From assembly GCA_025786725.1 (NCBI GenBank), contig JAHLTZ010000009.1, forward strand, positions 124,001-188,000: a stretch of 64,000 nt of DNA. The letters run 5' to 3'. Of the stretch, positions 38,730 to 51,560 are shown in pieces; positions within the stretch are counted from its first letter, which is position 1; each line of letters opens with the position of its first letter. The DNA comes from Syncephalis fuscata (taxonomy: Eukaryota; Zoopagomycota; Zoopagomycetes; Zoopagales; Piptocephalidaceae). Both the position numbers and the translations under genes were made by a program. The notes beneath the pieces were generated by a model. That model searched no databases and was not told the origin of the DNA. It saw only the letters and a list, made by a program, of their open reading frames with translations.

Positions 38730-39370
38730 ATGACTGCTATTGCCACCATCTACGTTCTTTACTACTCCACCTACTATCACATCCATAAGTTGGCCAAGGC
38801 CATCGAGACGGGTGCCGGGCGTGTTGATGGTGTGGAAATCAAATTACTTCGTGTACCAGAAACCTTGCCAGAAGACATTCTTAAGCTTATCCAAGCACCA
38901 GCAAAGCCAGAAGATGTACCAGTTATTGAAAGCGCCGAACAGCTAACTGAAGCCGACGGCTTCCTATTCGGTTTTCCAACTCGTTTCGGTCTCTTGCCAG
39001 CTCAATTCAAGTCGTTCCTCGATGGAACTGGCGGTATTTGGGCCTCGGGTGCTCTTCGCGGCAAGCAAGCTGGCTTTTTCACCTCAACCAACACTCAACA
39101 CGGTGGACACGAAACAACCATTTTCACAGCTTTACCTTATCTTGCCCACCACGGCCTTCAATTCGTTCCATTCGGTTATGGTCACCCCGGCATTTCTGAT
39201 ATCAAACAAGTTATCGGTGGCAGTCCATATGGTGCTGGCACGATTGCTGGCGTCGAAGGAGATAGCCCAAACAAAACTGAAATTGAAATCGCCGAAGCTC
39301 AGGGCGATACTTTGCCAAACAAGTTCTCATCCGCAAGTTGGGCGAAAAGGCACTTGCCGACAAACAATAA
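38730..39370 (+). CDS. NAD(P)H:quinone oxidoreductase, WrbA/PST2-like, copy 3
   Basis: Near-full paralogue of copy 2, single exon, starting MTAIATIYVLYYSTYYHI. It keeps GFPTRFGLLPAQFKSFLD, STNTQHGGHETT (His in place of Gln), FGYGHPGIS and GGSPYGAG. A one-base break near 39308 shifts the last 20 codons; one added T restores YFAKQVLIRKLGEK and the stop at 39368. The gene is flanked by inverted copies of the same dispersed element (D upstream, C downstream). Role as for copy 2. Confidence 0.87.
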
Positions 39371-39456
39371 CTTTTTTATTGTATAATGTTATAACAATGT
39401 TAATAAATAAAATTAGCTATTCTAAAGCAAATAACACTATTTTGATTAAAGTTTGA

Positions 39457-40066
39457 AGCCATTGTACTTTGACTTATATTTTTATTTATTCCTTTCATCC
39501 CCAACATTTAGATATAATTAAATATTCATTTATCACTATTCCATGTATTATATTACATTCAACATTAATTAGCTCATGTGTAATTATCAGTATAATAATG
39601 TAATTAATAGTTATCTTTATTATTGCTTTAATATATACATTGTCATTATAATATTAATTGTTTAAAATGTCATTTATTTAGGCAGATTGACTATAGGAAA
39701 AGTGACTGTTTAATAAACAACTTTTATAATAATTATATTAATCTTGATTTTACATTACAGATATGCCCAAAATGCAATAATAGAATATTAGAAAATAGAA
39801 GAGACCATTCAGATGCAATAACCCATGCTGTATTTAGATATAACAACAACAGCACATGCAGAATGACATGGAATTGTAATCAATGACCTCTATTAATATT
39901 TGATCAATCTTTCTACACATGACCAACAACAACAATGATCAGCCTCAAATGTTTAATGAAATCAAATAGTATGTTACATTGTTTATTTAAATTAATTTAT
40001 TAACAATATTTTTGTTAGGAAGTAACATAACTATGTTGCGTATAACAACAATGTGACTTCAATTAA
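39457..40066 (+). mobile_element. Dispersed TIR element, copy C
   Basis: Close relative of copy B: ATTGTACTTTGACTTA end, GCAGATTGACTATAGGAAAAG, GACTGTTTAATAAACAACTT and TTACAGATATGCCCAAAATG in the same order. Read on this strand it shows ICPKCNNRILENRRDHSDA and CRMTWNC before an in-frame stop, the best view of the possible zinc-ribbon region. The 3' end is weak, near ATAACAACAATGTGACTTCA. Confidence 0.6.
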
Positions 40067-41689
40067 AATAATTTAATCATATAAATATTACGCACTCAAT
40101 CCAATGTTTTGTTTTATTTAGTATATAGCTATACAACTTTTATTGATGGTCAATAAATAAAATTAATATGGCTTTCTATTATTGCAATAATGTATAATAT
40201 TAGTTACTTACTCTAATAAATAATTAAATTAAGCCTTATAATAATTGGCTTAGTTGGTGGCCGTGTACATGTAAGTATATAAGAAGTTACAATATGATTG
40301 TAAATATCTATTCATACAAGCAATCAGAATTATAAATTATAGCGACAATAATAAGCTATTTAATTACTAAACTTATTTATTTAATTTTATTTACATCTCT
40401 CTGTTTCTTGTGCGTTATCTCGGTTTAACGTTACTGTTGTTTTAGCTGCATCAGCAACAGCCAACTTTTTGATAAATCTAGTCCAGCTTAGCATAGCTAT
40501 AATGATTTGCTATAAGCTAAGCCAGTAAGCCTTTAAGATGCCAATTGTTTTTTCATTGGTTCTGCTTTGGCTTGTTCTTCTATAATCCATTTTGCTTGAC
40601 TCGTCAGGATTAATTTCAGAAATGTAAGTAGCAGTTAGACCTTGGATGATTACCCATTGCTATGCGATTTATAGCCATTAAGTACTCGAAATTACTGTTA
40701 TTTGGTTAGAATTTTTATTGTGCCTAACTAGTGTCTGCATATTGTATTGCATGTAATTTATCCAAACAATTTAGTTTACAGCTGAAAACTGATGACGAAG
40801 ATGACATGTTGGAATGTTCCATTGTTCAAAATGCCGTGATGCATCATGCTACAAACAGTACTTACTGTATAGTTGATTTCATGTGATTTGGATTAGCCGC
40901 CATTTGAATGATGCCAGTTGCACAACATGTAGCATGATATGCCTGGATGTGATGCATTTGTGAATTCAAAGCAATGATTACCCATAACAATGGGCATAGT
41001 GTCGAATGAAATGCACGCATGCACCAATCAATACACTTTATAATTTAAGGAATTATAATTGGTTTACGTATGGCAGTAGAGACCTGTATAAAATACCAGT
41101 TTGATACATTAAGCTTGTTTTTGTCTCAGCGTTGTGTGCTATTTTGTATGCAACAGATATTGCGGACCGAATCAGTAGAAATGGCAGCAAAGACATTATT
41201 ATCGTTTTCACAAAACCAAACAATATACTTGTTTTTACCAAATAGTTAAATTGTGTAGCAGAAAATACAGGCTAATGTGCCTATTTTTATCACATATGTA
41301 CTGGATTATTACCATTATTGTGTCATTCCTGTAAATGACTAGCAGATTGAAGTAAAGAACAGGAGGTTAAAATCAAAACTGAGCAGGTTAAACTCAAGGC
41401 TAGAACTATGATGTCACGCCATGAATTTATTGGTACATGTGCACCTCAAACCATTGCTTGGATTGTTTATTGGTTCATATTACACAGCAATTGTATATCT
41501 CGATACTACATCTACAGTATACTGGCATCTTGACATAATCTAAGCTTAAATAGCTCACAAAATATACACAATCAATTGCAATATCATCATCACACTCTAC
41601 TTCTTATTAAACACACACTACTCTCCACTTTATACCAACCACACTCTACTATCTCTTTTATTTGTTTGTCTTAACAAATCAATATCATC
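40067..41689. other. Long AT-rich intergenic stretch before the micro-exon gene
   Basis: About 1.6 kb. No ORF with a recognisable product on either strand. The last 100 bp before 41690 are CT/CA-rich (CTCTACTTCTTATT, CTACTCTCCAC, CTATCTCTTTT), like other leaders in this window, and probably hold the promoter and 5' leader of the following gene. Confidence 0.45.
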
Positions 41690-44600
41690 ATGAAGCTTTC
41701 CATTACCGTCGTTTGCACCGTTTTTGTGGCTTTGATAGCCGCTACGGTCATGGTGGATGCTAATCCAGCATTAATTCGTCGTGGTAGTATGTTGCAATAA
41801 CAATAAATATGCCATAACATTTTGTTTACTAACAGTATTTTTAAATAATAATTACAATAGGCAGTAAGTTGTATTGTATATTAACTATACATTAACTATG
41901 CTATCTACTAATTATACCAATTATTTAATATTAATAGAGGGTAAGTTGTATTATATATTACTTGACTATACATTAACTATGTGTCATATACTGTATCTAT
42001 CAACAACTTGATATTAGAGGAATGTAAGTTGCATTGTATATTAATTGATTACTCACTAATTGCATATTATGCACCATGTGTATCAATGCTTTAATATTAA
42101 TAGGTCGTAAGTAATATTGTACATTAATTAACTATTGACTAATTATATACCATTTATTGCGTGTATCAATAACTTAATGCCATAGAGAGTAAGTTGTGTT
42201 GTGTATTTATTTATTTTATTTTAAAAGTTTGTAGCCCCCCGCTCGCATAATTAAAGAATTTGCGCAGCTTCCTACTATTTTGGACTTTTCCAAAGTATCG
42301 GGTGGACTGTCATGTTTTTGCGCAAAATACGGCCCATATAAATTTCACGCGGGACCAACTTCTTTTTGAATGGTGCTGCACAGCATTATTTTCTTGAAGC
42401 TAATCCTAATTGGTTTTTCCTCGGCTATTCTGGCCAAGGTTTATTCCGACCTACTTGTTGAACTTGTTTACTGGATAAACTGGAAGGTTTCCACTTAAGG
42501 ATTGGTTCAAACTGAGTTTGAACCCACAGCCTTCAGCTCGGAAGACGCCGCCTTAGCTACTGAGCTATCCATGTCCCCATTGTATTGTGTATTAATCAAC
42601 TATGTGCTAATTTTATACCATGTATTGTGTATATCAATAATTCAATACTAATAGAATGTAAGTTATATTGTATATTGATGGCTTATTCGCTAATCACATG
42701 TTATGCATCATGTGTATCAATAACTTAATATTAATAGGCTGCAAGTAGTATTATATGTATTGGCTTATAAATTACTCATATATCATGCACTTTGTGTATC
42801 AATAACTTGATAAAATAGTGGGCAAGTGGCACTGCATATTAGCTGACTACACACTAATTATAGCCATGTACTGCATGTGTATCAATAATTTAATATTAAT
42901 AGCTGGTAAGTTGTATTGTGTATTAGCTGATTATGTGTTAATTATGTGTATCAATAAATATTGATAGAATGTAAATAGAATTGTATATTAATTAAACATT
43001 AGCTAATTACATGTTATGCACCATGTGTATTAATAACTTAATATCAATAGGCGGTAAGTTGCGTTGTATTTAACCGATTATACACCAACTTCATATTATT
43101 TAATATATACATCAACAATTTACCATAATAGATGGTAAGTGATATTGTATATTAACTGACAATATATTAACTATGTTATTTATTGATCGTACCAACTATT
43201 TAATATCAATAGGAGTAAGCGTTATTGGTATTAATTGACTATACATTAACTATGCTATTTATTGATTGCGCCGATTATTTAATCTCAATAGAGAGTAAGT
43301 GTTATTGTATATTAACTGGCTATATATCAACTATGCTATTTATTATTGTACCAATTATTTGCTATTAATAGATTGTAAGTTATTGTATATTAATTGACAA
43401 TATATTAACCTTACTATTTATTAATTGCACCGATTATTTAATATTAATAGATTGTAAGTTGTACTTTATATTAACTGACAATATATTAACTATGCTATTT
43501 ATCATTGCACCAACTATTTAATATCAACAGATAGTAAGTAATATTGTATATTAACGGACTATGCATTACCATACTATTTACTGATTGCACCATTATTTAA
43601 TATCAATAGGGAGTAAGTGTTATTGTATATTAGCTGATAATATATTAACTATGTTATTTATTGATCGTACCAACTATTTAATATCAATAGATAGTAAGTA
43701 ATATTGTATATTAATTGACAATATATCAACTATGCTATTTATTGATTGTACCAATTATTTGATATTAATAGATTGTAAGTATATTGTATATTAATTGACA
43801 ATATATTAACCTTACTATTTATTAATTGCACCGATTATTTGATATTAATAGATTGTAAGTTGTATTGTATATTAACCGATTATACACTAACTTCATATTA
43901 TTTGCTATATACATTAACAATTTACTATAATAGATGGTAAGTGATATTGTATATAAATTAACTATACACTAACTATGCTATTTATTGATTGTAACAATTA
44001 TTTGATATTAATAGAGGGTAAGTTGTATCGTGTATTAGTTGACTATACATTAACTATGTTATTGATTGATTGTACTAATAACTTAATATTAACAGAATGT
44101 AAGTAATATTGTATATTAATTAACAATATATTAACTATGCTATTTATTGATTGCACCAATAACTTAATATTTATAGATAGTAAGTGATATTGTATATTAA
44201 CAAACTATACGCTATGCTATTTATTGATTGTACCAATTATTTAATATTAAGTGTGTAAGTATATTGTATATTAAAGCTATGCATTACCATACTATTTACT
44301 GATTGAACCGATCATTTAATATTAATAGCTTGTAAGTGATATTGCATATTAACGGACTATACATTAACCATGCTATTTATTGATTGTATTGATTATTTAA
44401 TATTAATAGGCAGTAAGTGATATTTTATATTAACTGCTTATACATTAACTATGCTATTTACTAATGGTATTAATTATCTAATATTAATAGAAAGTAAGTA
44501 ATATTGTATATTAAATGACTATAAACTAACTATGCTATTTACTGATGTAAATTATTTATACAATAGAGGGTAATTTATAGTGTATATTAATTAACTATAC

Positions 44601-45056
44601 ATTAACTATGCTATTTACTAATTGTACCGATTATTTATACAAATAGATTGTAAGTGGTATTGTTTATTAATTGGTTACTCACTAATCACATGCCATCTAC
44701 CGTGCGTCAATAACTTAATAGGCGGTAAGTAGAGCTATGTATTAAGTGTCTAATAACTAATTATATACTATTTATTGTGCATCAACAACGTAATACTAAT
44801 AGAATGTAAGCTATATTATATATTAGTTGACTAGACCTAAGCACATGTTATGCACCACGTATTAATAACTTAAAATTAATAGGCTGTAAGTAGTATTGTA
44901 TATTGATGGCTTATTCACTAATTATATGGCATATAATATCTTTATTTGTAAATACAGCATAATCGATGGTTTCAAGACATTAGCATTGGTAGTGCAATCG
45001 AACCACTATTCCAATACAATTTAGGTATATATTCGGTGAAATGCAAGACCATTTGA
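41690..45056 (+). CDS. Predicted secreted peptide encoded by a 36-exon micro-exon gene
   Basis: I do not recognise this protein. Exon 1 (41690-41783) encodes a signal peptide, MKLSITVV..., hydrophobic core to about residue 22, cleavage likely after VDA, then NPALIRR, a possible Kex2 site. It ends in phase 1 before GTAGTA. Thirty-four micro-exons follow (listed under the array feature), then a terminal exon 44958-45056 starting HNRWFQDISIG and ending at TGA. Total coding length 297 nt, 98 residues. Joined in the exon 1 frame the micro-exons read without a stop, giving a short Cys-rich part (C-x2-C-x3-C) and an Ile-rich part; the other two frames stop. Five Cys follow RR. Joining exon 1 straight to the terminal exon gives an immediate stop. 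The gene model is inference from splice motifs; transcript evidence would decide it. Confidence 0.65.
41861..44957 (+). repeat. Tandem array of ~34 intron units separated by 3-nt micro-exons
   Basis: Each unit is (A/T)AATAG, a short variable block, GTAAGT, then about 70 nt of AT-rich DNA. Blocks (start, sequence): 41861 GCA; 41938 AGG; 42018 AGGAAT; 42104 GTC; 42186 AGA; 42655 AAT; 42738 GCT; 42819 TGG; 42903 CTG; 42968 AAT; 43051 GCG; 43132 ATG; 43213 GA; 43292 AGA; 43372 ATT; 43451 ATT; 43531 ATA; 43610 GGA; 43691 ATA; 43772 ATT; 43852 ATT; 43934 ATG; 44015 AGG; 44096 AAT; 44177 ATA; 44252 TGT; 44329 CTT; 44410 GCA; 44491 AAA; 44567 AGG; 44647 ATT; 44722 GCG; 44803 AAT; 44883 GCT. Thirty-two of 34 are 3 nt. 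Spacing is mostly 72-81 nt. Two donors are GCAAGT (after blocks 7 and 8). The triplet is the least conserved part of the unit. Confidence 0.9.
42208..42579 (-). mobile_element. tRNA-derived SINE inserted in intron 5 of the micro-exon gene
   Basis: Read on the minus strand from 42578 the head begins GGGGACATGG, with a pol III A box at 42553-42567 (TAGCTCAGTAGCTAA) and a B box at 42514-42524 (GGTTCAAACTC), the spacing of a tRNA. An unrelated body follows and an A-rich tail (AAAATAAAATAAATAAATA) ends at 42208. Flanks carry a 14-bp target-site duplication, 42194-42207 and 42580-42593, with one mismatch. The SINE plus one duplication is 386 bp; removing it turns the 466-nt intron into 80 nt, the array norm. 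I saw no second copy in the window. Confidence 0.85.
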
Positions 45057-45224
45057 CAACTACGCCGTCCAGTCTATTTATATATCAAGTTTTGGCCAAT
45101 GCTCCAGTTTATCCAGTCTCTAACCAATGGAATCATTATTTTACCAACTAGATGCAATCTTGTTGTCCTTATGCAACTTTACAAGCTTATAGTAATAAAA
45201 TTATGGTTGCATCTTAACAAAATA

Positions 45225-45420
45225 ATAATAATAAGCCGTCAATCAGTTTTTAATACTGAGAACCGATTCGTTGAAGCGTGCTATATCAATTCCAGTTAAT
45301 TCAAGTAAAGATGAGCCAGTCGACTATTTTAATATCAATATTAGTGTTAATAAATGTTAAATAGTATTTCATGTTACTTACAATAAAATATAATAAATAG
45401 ATGAATGATAGTAATAAATA
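45225..45420 (+). repeat. Relative of the 58.5-59.7 kb inverted-repeat arm
   Basis: Shares with 58560-58740 the order GT/CATCAATCA-TTTTTAATAC, GAAGC, ATCAA, TTTAATATCAATATTA, AATA(A/G)TGTTTCATG-type block and TTACTTACAATAAAATA. It starts about 170 bp after the stop codon of the micro-exon gene. An ORF at 45099-45299 overlaps it and is not considered a gene. Confidence 0.55.
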
Positions 45421-45904
45421 AATGATAATGCATATTATTGTTACTTTAAAGTATTTAAAGCATTATAATTTGATATTTAATGTCGCTCACTATCCAGTTC
45501 CATGTTTAGTAGATTGGATATTATTAAATATGGCCATTTGACCATCAGCAAACAAACAATGTGATGATGTGATGCTTAAATAAAACTCACCACTTGTCCC
45601 CATCTTCAATAGAGTGAATGTGCAGTTCAGTTGTGTGAATATTAACAAAAAATTATTTATCCCAAATCACATTAAGTGATTAATAAACTGTAATGCAAAA
45701 ATAGCTATCTTTATTTAACTAATAAATAATGTAATATCACATACATAAATCGAATGGCATTGTACATAAAAGACTATGAACAAATTGAAATACAATGAGG
45801 GAATTGTTAATGGTAGAATAAAAGAAAGAATAAAAATTAACTGCATAAAAGCAAATATATTCATAAATATGTTATCAGTAAAGTATGGAAATGAATATCA
45901 ATGC

Positions 45905-46060
45905 ATAAACAAATGTCATTATCATAAAACATGATATTATAGTTGACAACTAGACTTTTAAGCATCAGATTCAGTGTATAAGCAACAGTTTATTGAATGT
46001 TAAATAAAATACTTGTAAACGTATCTACTCTAAACTACGCCTTTGTATGTATAATTAAAT
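45905..46060 (+). repeat. Dispersed segment F, copy 2 (Fanzor-associated)
   Basis: Matches 23455-23600 over about 140 bp in the same orientation and lies immediately upstream of Fanzor relic 2. Confidence 0.6.
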
Positions 46061-46111
46061 AGTGATCTATCAAAAGAGAAAGAAGGACGGTGTCCAGCAA
46101 GGTTACAAACA

Positions 46112-46588
46112 ACTGACAAAATGCCACTTGTTGTATTCGGCGATGCAATGTTTGGCAAGCAGAACAATGTATACAAGGGCCATCGATCTGCTGTTGTCAA
46201 CAGGTGCTGGCAAATGTTGAAACGACGAGAGCGTTGTGGAGATCTTGTTGCTATTAAAATTAATGAATATCTTTCTTCTTAGGTAAGTATTTAATGTGAT
46301 CATTATTTTATTTAACAATTTAACAATTTAATAGATTTGTCATGTCTGTAAGAAAAAAAGTCTAATAAAAAAGATTGCTGTAAATGTCATACCCACCACA
46401 CCATCTTAGTCTGCCAAAACTGCCAGGTGGTGTGGAATCGGGATGTCATGGCAAGCAAGAATATTTTTATATCATCGAATCAATCTGGGATGGAAATGGC
46501 AGACCAGCTGAGTTTGCTGGACCATCTCAAACCAACACAATTACCGCAGAGAACGCGGGTTCGTCTCAATGAGCTTTTCAGATTTTAA
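46112..46588 (+). pseudogene. Fanzor (TnpB-like RNA-guided nuclease) relic 2, C-terminal part
   Basis: Read on the plus strand from 46121: MPLVVFGDAMFG, a basic helix-like stretch (KGHRSAVVNRCWQML), then INEYLSS and a TAG (46280-46282) where relic 1 has Gln (EYLTSQ). GTAAGT follows at once and an AG at 46333-46334 gives an intron of about 52 bp, after which ICHVCK (46335) supplies the first zinc pair. After a frame change in an A-rich run come VCQNC (second pair) and VVWNRDVMASKNIF (46427 on), the RuvC-III block, then about 45 residues to a stop at 46586. The block order matches relic 1. All four zinc Cys are kept here, so this copy decayed later or less. No RuvC-I region is seen upstream. 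Confidence 0.82.
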
Positions 46589-46873
46589 ACATAAGTTTTA
46601 TTTAAATATTTAACATTATTATTAATACAATGCCCTATTACATTTAATTATATTTTATGAAAATGATAATGTTATTACACTACATTAATGTTTATTATGA
46701 ATTATCATTTAAACGCAATTTAATTAAATCAAATCGTTACAATTGATTGCGTAAAATGATTTGCTGCCCTGGGGGATTAAGTAAATATTGATGAACAATC
46801 AACAATGTTTTCTAACAAAGCGCTCTTCTAATCATATTTGTACTTTTCGTTCTTCATACTTGTGGCCATCGAG

Positions 46874-47558
46874 ATGTGTGCCGCACCAATGTCCAGGGAA
46901 TCCTCGGGTGCTCGTTCTCGGGCACCTCAGCTTATGGAACGTATTCGCTCGACACGTCCCATTTCCCCTACACTATCCTCGTCGAGCGGGCAATCGCCGC
47001 CGCTAAGAGCACGCCCTGGCGGTGTTCATCGTCGATTGTCTTCACAATCGACGCAGCCGCTCTCCGTTGTACCGCCGACCACCAAATCGCCAGCACTATG
47101 GAGTCGGTCAGGCGAACCGGGCAGTCCCACCTCTATTGCTACCGCACCTTGGGCCGACAATATCGACGAGGTGACGGCAGCTGGTCTTACTGCACACGCC
47201 GCTACTCGACAGGCTATTTTTGAGGGACTAGTTAAAGTGATGCAAACACTAGAGGATAGAGCGGCTGCCGTACGTGAAACTCAAGATGAATTACAACAAG
47301 AAGTGGTGCGTATTCAAGCGGGTAAGTAGCGCACTATATTCTAAGCAAGTAGTGGTCATGTTAACGAGTATAATAGAACTACGGCGCTTTTCCGAATCAG
47401 CAAAGGCACCTAATCTAACGGATGCAGCCCAGCGGCTTGTACATGCACGTAATAAACTAGAGAATGTAAACAATTTACTACTGCGTGTACAGGAGCGACT
47501 AGACCGTCTTTGTGCCCAAGTGACACAGCATATTGAAGCGACACCGTCGTCGTCATAG
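46874..47558 (+). CDS. SNAPIN-like BLOC-1 subunit
   Basis: Small coiled-coil subunit of BLOC-1, which acts in endosomal sorting. The first part is low-complexity (Ser/Pro/Arg). The SNAPIN domain follows: IFEGLVKVMQTLEDRAAAVRE, TQDELQQEVVRIQAELRRF (split by an intron of about 54 bp, 47323-47376), LTDAAQRLVHARNKLENVNN and LLRVQERLDRL. Heptad spacing is clear. I chose the ATG at 46874 as start; the frame is open further upstream but has no ATG there. Convergent with MCM4, 173 bp between stops. Confidence 0.78.
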
Positions 47559-47731
47559 TTGTTTGTATAGTTGTAATTTCAAACTTATTATAAAATTTTA
47601 TTAGATCAATTTTTAGTATTTCCTAGTACTATTTACACTACTAACTAACTAATAATGTTAGCAAACATTATTTAATTGTCGTGGTTTTGTTAATCAATAG
47701 TATTGATAAGCAATGATTTTATTAAACACTT

Positions 47732-51410
<3,679 letters not shown>

Positions 51411-51560
51411 ATTGAGAATAGTAAGTGAGTGAGTGAGTGAGATAACCGTAAGCAGTTAAAAGAAAAAACGAACGAACTAGACGCGTAAAATAATTGGTCA
51501 ATTGAACAAAAGCGAGAAATCATTTTTATTATCAAATTTCTACTTTTTCCCTCTCATAAA

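Noticed and set aside
42514-42578. Genuine tRNA gene
   Set aside because: A and B boxes are present, but it continues into an unrelated body with an A-rich tail and target-site duplication, as in a SINE.
41861-44957. CRISPR-like or plain satellite array
   Set aside because: Units are about 80 bp and similar throughout, with no unrelated spacers; the organism is eukaryotic. A plain satellite does not explain why the variable triplet always sits exactly between a strong acceptor and a strong donor, or why the array is bounded by a signal-peptide exon.
45099-45299. Gene after the micro-exon locus
   Set aside because: It overlaps a dispersed repeat related to 58.5 kb and has no recognisable product.
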